A DNA stretch of 8,887 bases, taken from assembly GCA_900754515.1 (NCBI GenBank), contig CAAEDD010000121.1, positions 1-8,887 of the forward strand. Reading direction: 5' to 3'. Both the position numbers and the translations under genes were made by a program. Position 1 is the stretch's first letter, and the number at the start of each line of letters is the position of its first letter. Positions 1-6,755 of the stretch are shown piece by piece. This DNA comes from an uncultured Oscillospiraceae bacterium. Its GTDB lineage: Bacteria > Bacillota > Clostridia > Oscillospirales > Oscillospiraceae. A model generated the notes under the pieces. It saw only the letters and a program-made list of their open reading frames with translations, was not told the DNA's origin and ran no database searches.

Positions 1-208
1 CACAAGAAAAACAATAAAACGTTACTCCGCACAACTTTGGGCACCAGCATAGGATTATTTTCATTCACAAGCGCAAGCACTCATGAACCAGTTCTTCGGC
101 AATTTGTTAATTGACTACGAAGATTCCACCGCATAAAAATCCCACTCTTAGGTGTGCGTTTCTATTATATTCTTTTAAACTTTTCTCATTCCATCAGATT
201 TAGCTCAA
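1..208. other. Left flank, no assignable gene
   Basis: No recognisable gene. Plus-strand frame 1 is open from the window edge to a TGA at 112-114 (37 codons), which could be the 3' end of a gene or chance. The minus strand downstream of the TetR stop has only a weak hairpin near 141-156 followed by a short T-run (plus AAAAA at 134-138). That is a poor terminator candidate for the regulator gene. Confidence 0.4.
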
Positions 209-832
209 TCAACAATTATTATTTAATTCGCATTTAGCGCTGGTTAAATTATCAAAGTAAATCCTAAGTTCCTCCTGCACCTTCTCTGTAAAGTTAAAGT
301 TGCCGCCCTGCATACACCAGGTATGGTTGATGCCCCGCATTATAAAGAACACCGAGGCTGCAATCTCCTCTGCGCTTCGCTCCCCAGACAGTTCGCCCAC
401 TGCTATAGCCTTGTTCAAAATGGCCACCACCATAGGCCAGCCGGCTTCCACCTGGAAGCCGGGATAATCACCTTTGCGCAAATGCATGATATAGCGGGAG
501 GACGCCACAGCTACTCCCAGCCTTTCTACCCACTCGTCCGTTAAACGAATCGCCATAAGAGCCTGATCTATGCATGTGCGCTCCTGAAATATCAGGGGAA
601 CTAACTCGGACAATCTGGATGTGATAATGTCGCTGAAACTGTCGATCACCTCATCCACGGAATGAAAATAGTAATAAAACGTGCTTTTGGTAATACCCGC
701 AGCTTTACATATCTGATTTATGGTTATGTTCATCTCATTAGTCTCGTGCAGAAGCCGGAAAGTCTCCACCGAAATTTTATCTTTTGTAGACATTTTTTTA
801 GAACCGGACGGTGTAAAAAAAGCCTTTTCCAT
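209..832 (-). CDS. TetR/AcrR-family transcriptional regulator
   Basis: A 207-residue one-component repressor of normal TetR length. The N-terminal DNA-binding domain is clear. The helix-turn-helix lies at about residues 36-56, with ITINQICKAAGITKSTFYYY followed by FHSVDEVI, the family signature. The remaining residues (about 65-200) are the helical ligand-binding and dimerisation part, too variable to suggest a ligand. The start at 832 is supported by a GAGGA ribosome site 7 nt upstream; an internal Met14 has no comparable site. The gene is divergent from the permease/oxidoreductase operon, and the spacer between them contains two long dyads. By family rule it most likely represses its own gene and the operon and is released by the substrate or an intermediate. 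Family assignment is firm; target and ligand are inferred. Confidence 0.93.
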   Translation of the reverse strand: MEKAFFTPSGSKKMSTKDKISVETFRLLHETNEMNITINQICKAAGITKSTFYYYFHSVDEVIDSFSDIITSRLSELVPLIFQERTCIDQALMAIRLTDEWVERLGVAVASSRYIMHLRKGDYPGFQVEAGWPMVVAILNKAIAVGELSGERSAEEIAASVFFIMRGINHTWCMQGGNFNFTEKVQEELRIYFDNLTSAKCELNNNC

Positions 833-869
833 TAGTCATTCCTCAGATTTCTGTATTTTTGTATTTAAA

Positions 870-898
870 ATAATACGCCGTGCATTAGGAAAAGTCAA
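870..898 (-). promoter_or_regulatory. Predicted sigma-A promoter of the TetR gene
   Basis: Read on the minus strand, TTGACT (898-893) and TATTAT (875-870) are separated by exactly 17 nt. This matches the vegetative consensus well. Transcription would start near 863, giving a leader of about 30 nt before the ATG at 832. The 909-940 dyad lies 10 bp upstream of the -35 box. Confidence 0.65.
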
Positions 899-908
899 TA
901 AGAAAACG

Positions 909-940
909 TTATTTTTTAGGATAGTAGTCCTAAAAAATAA
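909..940. promoter_or_regulatory. Operator-like dyad 1 (perfect 13-bp arms)
   Basis: The arms TTATTTTTTAGGA (909-921) and TCCTAAAAAATAA (928-940) are perfectly complementary around a 6-bp centre, TAGTAG. The right half, read from the dyad axis, begins TAGTCCTAAAAAAT. It matches the right half of the 1075-1104 dyad (TAGTCCGAATAATT) in the same register. The length suits a TetR-family operator. It could also fold as an AU-rich hairpin, but no gene reads into it that would need a terminator. Confidence 0.6.
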
Positions 941-1021
941 GTCAGTAGTAAAAATTTTTAACAATTATATTGACAATTTTTCGTTAACTATGACGATTTT
1001 TCTTTTATTTCATCAGATTGA

Positions 1022-1050
1022 TTGACAAAAAGAAAACAGTCTGATATATT
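1022..1050 (+). promoter_or_regulatory. Predicted sigma-A promoter of the permease/oxidoreductase operon
   Basis: A consensus TTGACA (1022-1027) and TATATT (1045-1050) are separated by 17 nt and preceded by AT-rich sequence. Transcription would start near 1057, about 143 nt before the first permease ATG. Dyad 2 begins about 18 bp downstream of that start, a position suited to repression by blocking initiation or elongation. Confidence 0.75.
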
Positions 1051-1074
1051 TTGCCTCGGATAGCACTATTGTAG

Positions 1075-1104
1075 CAATTATTCGTACTATAGTCCGAATA
1101 ATTG
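1075..1104. promoter_or_regulatory. Operator-like dyad 2 (30 bp, one mismatched pair)
   Basis: CAATTATTCG (1075-1084) mirrors CGAATAATTG (1095-1104), and the core ACTATAGT (1086-1093) is itself palindromic. Only the T1085/C1094 pair breaks symmetry, so 14 of 15 positions pair. The half-sites TAGTCCGAATAATT and TAGTACGAATAATT resemble those of the 909-940 dyad. It lies in the predicted transcribed leader, so the RNA could also form this hairpin. A TetR operator is the simplest reading, but it is inferred. Confidence 0.65.
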
Positions 1105-1199
1105 TATCGATGCGTACGGCGATACTGAGCAGGCTGCAAGCGCTGGCAAGCCTCCTCTGCGATAAGTGCAAAGAAAAACTAAAGAGAGGTAATTATTTT

Positions 1200-2510
1200 A
1201 TGAGTGCAATTGGTATCATTGCCTGCTTGTTAGGCTTTGCACTGGTTATTTTCCTGGCATACAAGAATTTCTCTCCTTTTATAGCGTCCTGCATAGGCGC
1301 TCTTTTTGTAATTATTTTTACCGGCTCCCCCATGACGGATAGCCTGACCGTATACGCTCAGAAGTGTGCCAGCTTTGCTGCAGGCTATTGGCTGGTCTTC
1401 CTCTTCGGCGCTATCATGGCCCGCCTCTATGCCGAGAGCGGCGCAGCAATGGCTGTGGCTGTTGGGCTGAAGAAGGCTCTGCTCAAGGATTCGATGAAGG
1501 AAAGCACCCGCCAGTTTCTGGCTCTTCTGGTTATCAACCTAATTCCCGGTATCATGGGGATGGGCGGAATCATAACCTCCGTCGCTCTTCTTCTCTGCTA
1601 TCCTCTCGCACTGTCCATATTTGAGACCTGCGGCATCCCCAAACGTTTCTCTTATGCTGCTCTAGCTCTGGGCTGTTTTTCCTGGTGCATCCTGGTCCCC
1701 GGCGCAGTACAAACTACCAACATTATTCCCCAGTCCTATCTGGGCACCGATGCTATGGCCTGTCTGATCCCCGGATGGATAGGCGGCATCATCTGGGCGG
1801 TAGGCGGAACTGTAGTTCTCAATGTCCTTATCAACAAGGCAAAGAAAAAGGGCGAAACTTTTGAATACGGCCCCAACGACAAGCACTTTGAAGAGAACGA
1901 CAACCTCCCCAATTTCTGGCTCTCTCTGCTGCCTCTGGTCTTCGTCTTTGTAGTCTATAATATCTGCAAAGTGGACATTAATATCACTCTGGGTCTGGGC
2001 GCTCTGCTGACGCTCGTTCTCAACTGGAAATACCTCAAGAATGTAGGCATACTCCCCACCCTCAACGCCGGTGCTGCCCAGGCCATAGCCCCCATGGCGA
2101 CCGTAGGCGCAATGGTTGGCTTTGCAAACGTGGTCACCAGTACCGAAGCTTTTGCTCAGATCACCAATTTGCTCTTCAGCATCCCCATGCCCCCCGTGCT
2201 GCTGGTGGTTATCTTCTGCGGGATTATAGCCGGTCTTACCGGCGGTTCTGGCACCGGTTTCTTGGTATCCCTGCCCATACTGGCCCCTGCACTTCTGGCC
2301 CAAGGCGTCGACCCTGAAATGATTCACCGCGTCGGTCTCTTCGCAGGCACCGCCATCTCCATGCTGCCCTACAGCGGTGTTATCCTCATGTTCCTCCCCA
2401 TTTCCGGGCTCAAACTGAAGGATATCTACGCACCCGTTTTTTGGACAATGGTAGTCTGGGGTCTGGTCAGCACTGCTGCTGTGGTGCTCTTCTGGAGTCT
2501 TGGCCTTTAA
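1200..2510 (+). CDS. GntP-family permease, first paralog
   Basis: A 436-residue integral membrane protein, mostly hydrophobic with about a dozen likely membrane spans and a charged cytoplasmic-type loop at about 213-237. Family-like blocks are PGAVQTTNIIPQSYLGT (167-183), the glycine-rich GLTGGSGTG (345-353) and MLPYSG (388-393). GntP proteins are proton-coupled importers of gluconate and other small organic acids. The frame is open back to an ATG at 1110, but that codon has no ribosome site. The ATG at 1200 follows AGAGAGG by 10 nt and gives an N-terminus that aligns with the second permease (MSAIGIIACLLGFALVIFLAYKN against MGIIGCLLAFGLVIFLVYKN), so 1200 is preferred. First gene of the operon. 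Import of an organic anion is a family-level inference; the substrate is unknown. Confidence 0.88.
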   Translation: MSAIGIIACLLGFALVIFLAYKNFSPFIASCIGALFVIIFTGSPMTDSLTVYAQKCASFAAGYWLVFLFGAIMARLYAESGAAMAVAVGLKKALLKDSMKESTRQFLALLVINLIPGIMGMGGIITSVALLLCYPLALSIFETCGIPKRFSYAALALGCFSWCILVPGAVQTTNIIPQSYLGTDAMACLIPGWIGGIIWAVGGTVVLNVLINKAKKKGETFEYGPNDKHFEENDNLPNFWLSLLPLVFVFVVYNICKVDINITLGLGALLTLVLNWKYLKNVGILPTLNAGAAQAIAPMATVGAMVGFANVVTSTEAFAQITNLLFSIPMPPVLLVVIFCGIIAGLTGGSGTGFLVSLPILAPALLAQGVDPEMIHRVGLFAGTAISMLPYSGVILMFLPISGLKLKDIYAPVFWTMVVWGLVSTAAVVLFWSLGL

Positions 2511-2524
2511 CAGGCCGGTCTGAC

Positions 2525-2556
2525 GGGGCCGCTGCTTTTTAATATTTAGCGGCCCC
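2525..2556 (+). other. Intercistronic GC-rich hairpin between the permease genes
   Basis: GGGGCCGCT (2525-2533) pairs perfectly with AGCGGCCCC (2548-2556) around a 14-nt AU-rich loop. No U-run follows, so it is not a standard intrinsic terminator. It ends 6 nt before the AGGAAGGAG ribosome site of the second permease. It could protect an upstream mRNA 3' end or tune expression of the two permeases. Confidence 0.6.
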
Positions 2557-2578
2557 ACATCAAGGAAGGAGCTTTTTC

Positions 2579-3895
2579 ATGGGAATCATTGGCTGCCTGC
2601 TGGCCTTTGGACTTGTAATTTTTCTTGTTTATAAAAACTGGTCTGTGCTGATCGCCGCACTTCTGGGAACGTTGCTGTGTATCATTACCAACGGTCTTCC
2701 CTTGGGAGAAACAATAACCGGACTGTATTTGCCCAAAATGGTCAGCTTTATCTCCGGATTTTTCCTGGTGTATCTCTTCGGCTGTATTCAGGCTCAGATC
2801 TATTCTCGCAGTGGAGCAGCCATATGTATTGCCAACAGCATAGTTGGTCTGCTCAATATAGATAAACTGCCTCAGCAAAAGAAGCAGATCCTGGCCATGG
2901 TGGTCATCACCCTCATCGGTACTATTCTGGCTTACGGTGGGATAATCGTTACCGTAGTCATCATTCTGCTCTACCCCATCGCTCTGAGCATTCTCCATAG
3001 GGCGGACATTCCCAAAAAGTTCGTTCTTGGTCTGCTGGCCAGCGGTACCTTTACCTTTGCCCTGACAGGGCCCGGCAGCCCCCAAATGACCAACATAGTT
3101 GCCATGAACTATCTGGGCACCTCTTCCACCGCCGGTCTTGTAGCCGGTATTCTTGGAGCGATTGCAGAGTTGGTAGTCATGATAGTCATAATGAATACTC
3201 TTATCAACCGCGCCCGGAGCAGGGGTGAGCACTTCAGTTATCACCCTCTGGATGAGGTATACGACAGCAATCAGCAAACCCCGTCTTTTTTGCTGTCCAT
3301 AATCCCACTCATTATTGTCTTTGTTCTCTTTGCTTTCCTCAAGATAGACATCGAACTTGCGCTGGTGATCAGCTCTCTGGTCTCCGTTCTGCTATTCTAC
3401 AAATATCTGAGGAAAGACGGCATTCAGAGCACTCTGAACACAGGAGCCCTTAACAGTATTGCCCCCGTATTTACTGTGGGAGTTGTAATAGGTTTTGCCG
3501 GAGTCGTCTCTTCCACCGACGCTTTCCTCAGCATTGTCAACGGGTTGATGGCGCTGCCTCTGCCTCCCATAGTATTGCTTATAATCTGTGTTTCCATCAC
3601 CTGTGCCCTTACCGGCGGCAGCTCCACAGGTCTTCTGGTCTGTCTGCCTATAATGGCCCCAATCTTTATTGATCAGCTAGGCATGGACCCCGCCCTTATC
3701 CACAGGGTCTCCTCTTTTGCCGGCAGTATTCTGGACACACTTCCCTACAGCGGTTCCATACTCATGCTGCTGCCCATGTGTCATATGAAGTTAAAGGAGA
3801 TTTACCCGGCCATGTTCGTAACTACCGTAATATCTACCTTTGCCGGCACCGTGGTGGTAGCTCTGGTAATGAACCTGCTGCCCATGCTGCCCTGA
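2579..3895 (+). CDS. GntP-family permease, second paralog
   Basis: A 438-residue membrane protein of the same family, length and layout as the preceding gene. Matching blocks are GPGSPQMTNIVAMNYLGT (164-181), ALTGGSSTG (343-351), TLPYSG (387-392) and the near-identical stretch VGFANVVTSTEAF / IGFAGVVSSTDAF in the middle of the second half. The start follows AGGAAGGAG (2563-2571) by 7 nt. The two proteins have diverged throughout, so this is not a recent duplication. They may import different acids, act at different affinities, exchange substrate for product, or form one complex. The gene sits 68 bp after the first permease and 35 bp before the flavoenzyme, so co-transcription is likely. The family is well supported; the division of labour is unknown. 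Confidence 0.88.
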   Translation: MGIIGCLLAFGLVIFLVYKNWSVLIAALLGTLLCIITNGLPLGETITGLYLPKMVSFISGFFLVYLFGCIQAQIYSRSGAAICIANSIVGLLNIDKLPQQKKQILAMVVITLIGTILAYGGIIVTVVIILLYPIALSILHRADIPKKFVLGLLASGTFTFALTGPGSPQMTNIVAMNYLGTSSTAGLVAGILGAIAELVVMIVIMNTLINRARSRGEHFSYHPLDEVYDSNQQTPSFLLSIIPLIIVFVLFAFLKIDIELALVISSLVSVLLFYKYLRKDGIQSTLNTGALNSIAPVFTVGVVIGFAGVVSSTDAFLSIVNGLMALPLPPIVLLIICVSITCALTGGSSTGLLVCLPIMAPIFIDQLGMDPALIHRVSSFAGSILDTLPYSGSILMLLPMCHMKLKEIYPAMFVTTVISTFAGTVVVALVMNLLPMLP

Positions 3896-3930
3896 TCTGA
3901 TACTCAAGCAATTTTTTAAAGGAGAAAAAA

Positions 3931-5898
3931 ATGTACAACGGAATTCCTCTTAATTACGACGCCCTGTTTACTCCCTACAAAATTGGTAACGTGACCGTCA
4001 AGAATCGTATTGGTATGTCCGCAATGGGTCTGTTTTCCACCAACACCGACGGCAGCCCCTCTCTGTTCACCTCCGCTTTCTATGAGGAAAGAGCGCGGGG
4101 AGGTGCGGGTCTAATCATTATCGGTGCCAGCATGGTATCCCGCAAGGCTGCCAACGGTATTACCGCCATGTACTGGGAAGACAAGAGTGTTATTCCCCAC
4201 CACACCGACATGGTAGAGCGTATCCACAGATACGGTGCGAAAGCTGCTATTGCAATCGGCGTAGGCTCCGGCCGTCACGCTTTTCCCACCATGCTGGACG
4301 GACGCCCCCCTGTATCCGCTTCCCCCATTCCCTACAGATGGGATCCCAATGTGAAATGCCACGCCCTCACCGTAGACGAGATTCACGAATATGTGGAGGG
4401 CTATGAAAAGGCTGCCTACCGGGCCAAATGCGCAGGCTACGACATTATAGAAGTTCACGCCCACTGTGGCTACCTCATAGACCAGTTTATGTCCCCCCTG
4501 TGGAATTTCCGTGAGGATGAGTACGGTGGAAGTGACGAGAACCGCGCCCGCTTTGCCATTGAGATACTCCAGGCTATAAAACGCGGAGCCGGCAGTGATA
4601 TGCCCGTTATTTACCGCATTGCCCCTGACCACAGAGTACCCGGCTCACGCACTCTCGAAAACTGCGGCCCCACATTTGACGTGCTGTCCAAGGCCGGTGT
4701 AGACGCTTTCGACTGCGATGCCGGCAGCTACGATAACATTGACTACGTCTTCCCCACCCAGTATCTGGGTGACCAGCCTCTGGCCTATGTTCTGCCCACT
4801 GTCAGGAAGCATACCGACAAGCCTCTGCTCAATGCCGGAAACCACACGCCGGAAACCGCCGTCAAGCTCATTGAGTCCGGCAACTCCGACTTCGTTCTCT
4901 TCGGCCGCGGTCTAATCTGTGATCCCGATCTGCCCAACAAGCTGATGAACGGCCAGCGTGATGATGTCCGTCCCTGTATGCGCTGCCTTGAGGAGTGTGT
5001 CAGAAGGACTGTGGACCGTACCACCAAGGTCAGCTGTGCTCTTAATCCCAGAGCCAACGAAGAGATGTTCTTTAATATCAAAAAGATGGAGAGCCCTAAG
5101 AACGTTGTTGTTGTAGGCGCCGGCCCCGGCGGTATGGAAGCTGCACGTGTGGCTGCCCTCCAGGGCAACAAGGTCACCCTCTTTGAGAAGAGCAGCGTAA
5201 AAGGCGGCAATATGCTGGTAGCCTCCACTCCCGACTTCAAAGATCCTATCAAAGACCTGCTGCGCTGGTACGACGTGCAACTCAACAAACTGGGTGTTGA
5301 GATACATATGAACACCGAAGTCAAGGCCGACGACCCCATTCTGGAGCAGGCAGACCTCATCGTTATGGCCACCGGTGCCAACGAGCTGGTCCCCCCCATT
5401 CCCGGCATTCACGGCGAGAATGTAGTAAGCGTTATAGACGCCCATATGAATTGGGATCTGGTAAAGGGCAAGAATATTGTTGTCTGCGGCGGAGGCCTGT
5501 CCGGTTGTGAGTGTGCCTACGACTTGGCAAAAGAAAAGGGTATGACAGTCACTGTTGTTGAGATGTTCAACAAGGTGCTCAACGGTGTATTCACCATCAA
5601 CGAGTTCTCTCTCAAATACAAGATGAAGGATTATCCTATTACCCTGCGCACCTCATGCAAGGTCACAAAAATAGACGAGAAGGGCGTAACCATTCTCAAT
5701 CAGGACAGTCAGGAGGAATTTCTTCCCGCCGATACCGTAGTGGCAGCCTTTGGCCTGCGTCCCAACGCCCAGACTGCCGAAGCCGTCCGCAACAAGTATC
5801 CAAAGAAAACCTGGATTATTGGCGACAGCGAGAAGATTGGAAACATAGGCAACGCTGTCCGCGGCGGATACTATGCCGCCATGAGTCTGACCGATTGA
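3931..5898 (+). CDS. 2-enoate-reductase-type flavoenzyme (OYE barrel, 4Fe-4S, FAD/NADH domains)
   Basis: A 655-residue enzyme with the full layout of anaerobic enoate and dienoyl-CoA reductases. An FMN-binding TIM barrel spans about 1-345 (NRIGMSAMG at 25-33, FGRGLICDPDLPNK at 324-337). Cluster cysteines C349, C352, C356 and C369 follow a CX2CX3CX12C pattern. A FAD site is GAGPGG (396-401), a dinucleotide site is GGGLSG (520-525) with E544, and a C-terminal GD lies at 631-632. HRWDP-like and GSYD segments recall clostridial cinnamate/2-enoate reductases (FldZ type) more than fatty-acid dienoyl-CoA reductases. Such enzymes pass NADH electrons through FAD and Fe-S to FMN and reduce a C=C conjugated to a carboxylate or carbonyl. 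The active-site segment HAHCGYLIDQFMSP (176-189) has Cys where many OYEs have a second His. The start has AAAGGAG 6 nt upstream. The substrate is not predictable from sequence alone; bile-acid, steroid or flavonoid reductases share this architecture. Confidence 0.88.
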   Translation: MYNGIPLNYDALFTPYKIGNVTVKNRIGMSAMGLFSTNTDGSPSLFTSAFYEERARGGAGLIIIGASMVSRKAANGITAMYWEDKSVIPHHTDMVERIHRYGAKAAIAIGVGSGRHAFPTMLDGRPPVSASPIPYRWDPNVKCHALTVDEIHEYVEGYEKAAYRAKCAGYDIIEVHAHCGYLIDQFMSPLWNFREDEYGGSDENRARFAIEILQAIKRGAGSDMPVIYRIAPDHRVPGSRTLENCGPTFDVLSKAGVDAFDCDAGSYDNIDYVFPTQYLGDQPLAYVLPTVRKHTDKPLLNAGNHTPETAVKLIESGNSDFVLFGRGLICDPDLPNKLMNGQRDDVRPCMRCLEECVRRTVDRTTKVSCALNPRANEEMFFNIKKMESPKNVVVVGAGPGGMEAARVAALQGNKVTLFEKSSVKGGNMLVASTPDFKDPIKDLLRWYDVQLNKLGVEIHMNTEVKADDPILEQADLIVMATGANELVPPIPGIHGENVVSVIDAHMNWDLVKGKNIVVCGGGLSGCECAYDLAKEKGMTVTVVEMFNKVLNGVFTINEFSLKYKMKDYPITLRTSCKVTKIDEKGVTILNQDSQEEFLPADTVVAAFGLRPNAQTAEAVRNKYPKKTWIIGDSEKIGNIGNAVRGGYYAAMSLTD

Positions 5899-5910
5899 AA
5901 AATTAAACCT

Positions 5911-5947
5911 GGCCGGAGAAAGCCTTTTATCTCTCCGGCCTCGGAGA
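5911..5947 (+). other. Intercistronic hairpin with an alternative fold before the SDR gene
   Basis: GGCCGGAGA (5911-5919) pairs perfectly with TCTCCGGCC (5932-5940) around a 12-nt loop, with no U-tract after it. A second copy of CGGAGAAAG begins at 5942, so TCTCCG (5932-5937) could instead pair with CGGAGA at 5942-5947 around GCCT. That alternative stem abuts the AGAGG ribosome site (5949-5953) of the next gene. The two folds exclude each other. Confidence 0.55.
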
Positions 5948-5962
5948 AAGAGGTATATACAA

Positions 5963-6715
5963 ATGTTTGATCTTCATGGTAGAAATGCAGTTGTTACCGG
6001 CGCATCTGCCGGACTTGGCCGTGAGATAGCCCTGGCCCTGGCCTCTCAGGGTGCAAATGTAGCTATTCTGGCCAGGCGTGAAAACAAGCTTGAGGAAGTT
6101 GCCTCCGAGATCCGTGCTCTTGGTGTGGACTGTCTGGTAGTAAAGTGCGATGTTACCGTTACGGAGCAGGTAATGGAAGCCGCCCGGCGCTGCATCAGTC
6201 ATTTTGGCCAAATACACATTCTGGTAAACAACGCCGGCGGTGGTCATCAGATCGACGCTGCAAAGGGCGATATAGACGAGTGGTTAAGAATTGCCGACCT
6301 CAACCTTAACAGTGTATACCGCTGTTGCCGTGCCTTTGGTCAGCATATGATTGACAACGGCTACGGACGCATTATCAATATTGCCTCTATGTACGGTCTT
6401 GTTGGCAGCCGCGGCACTCAAAATTCCCCATACGCCGCAGCAAAAGGCGGAGTGGTGAATCTGACTCGCTCTCTGGGGTCTGAGTGGGCCCGCTACGGAG
6501 TGAATGTCAACGCCGTCAGCCCGGGCTATTTCAAGACGGAAGCCACCGGCGGTATGTGGGAACTTGTCAACGGTATTGCTACGGAAAATACCCCAATCAA
6601 GCGGGGTGGCAGAGAGGGTGAAATCACCGCTCCGGTATGCTTTTTGGCCAGCGATGAGGCCAGCTATGTGGTTGGCGTCACCATCCCCTGTGACGGAGGC
6701 TATACCTGCATCTGA
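5963..6715 (+). CDS. Short-chain dehydrogenase/reductase (SDR), classical type
   Basis: A 250-residue NAD(P)H-dependent oxidoreductase of standard classical SDR length. The cofactor motif TGASAGLG is at 12-19, CDV at 62-64, NNAG at 89-92, and an Asn-rich helix segment (N114, N116) follows. The catalytic residues are S142, Y157 and K161 in YAAAK. R38 and R39 after the second beta strand favour NADP(H). The C-terminus (GVTIPCDGGYTCI) is typical. The closest general resemblance is to the 3-oxoacyl-ACP reductase / gluconate 5-dehydrogenase group, which does not fix the substrate. Expected role: reversible alcohol-ketone conversion on the operon's substrate. The start has AAGAGG 9 nt upstream. It lies 64 bp after the flavoenzyme gene, with a two-state hairpin in the gap. 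Fold and catalysis are firm; substrate is unknown. Confidence 0.92.
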   Translation: MFDLHGRNAVVTGASAGLGREIALALASQGANVAILARRENKLEEVASEIRALGVDCLVVKCDVTVTEQVMEAARRCISHFGQIHILVNNAGGGHQIDAAKGDIDEWLRIADLNLNSVYRCCRAFGQHMIDNGYGRIINIASMYGLVGSRGTQNSPYAAAKGGVVNLTRSLGSEWARYGVNVNAVSPGYFKTEATGGMWELVNGIATENTPIKRGGREGEITAPVCFLASDEASYVVGVTIPCDGGYTCI

Positions 6716-6755
6716 ACCTTGATGTATTTCATTTTATTAAAGGAGCTGCATATAA

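Larger units (their letters stand above)
833..1199. promoter_or_regulatory. Divergent control region between regulator and operon
   Basis: A 367-bp AT-rich spacer with no gene. It holds a sigma-A-type promoter for the regulator (870-898, minus), one for the operon (1022-1050, plus), two long dyads (909-940 and 1075-1104) and an imperfect inverted repeat straddling the operon promoter. The predicted operon leader RNA runs from about 1057 to 1199, roughly 140 nt, and includes the second dyad. I see no known riboswitch or T-box pattern in it. Confidence 0.8.

Noticed and set aside
60..125. Minus-strand fragment reading IAEELVHE, recalling an ImmA/IrrE zinc-peptidase motif
   Set aside because: Stops interrupt it on both sides, the second histidine spacing is wrong, and a frameshift would be needed to continue.
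901..916. Catabolite-responsive (cre) element around AAAACGTTATT
   Set aside because: It lacks the flanking TG and CA of the consensus and is better explained as the edge of dyad 1.
1110..1199. A 30-residue N-terminal extension of the first permease from an ATG at 1110
   Set aside because: The ATG at 1110 has no ribosome site, the extension is not hydrophobic in the family manner, and the ATG at 1200 has AGAGAGG and aligns with the start of the second permease.
1662..2558. Long open minus-strand frame (298 codons) opposite the first permease
   Set aside because: Low-complexity hydrophilic translation rich in Gly, Gln, Asp and His with no domain pattern; it is the complement of a well-supported membrane protein.
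2546..3277. Long open minus-strand frame (243 codons) opposite the second permease
   Set aside because: Same kind of shadow, with no ribosome site or recognisable domain; the plus-strand GntP gene explains the sequence.
4785..5408. Open minus-strand frame (207 codons) opposite the flavoenzyme
   Set aside because: Ser/Arg/Leu-rich translation with no family signature, antisense to conserved FAD and Fe-S motifs.
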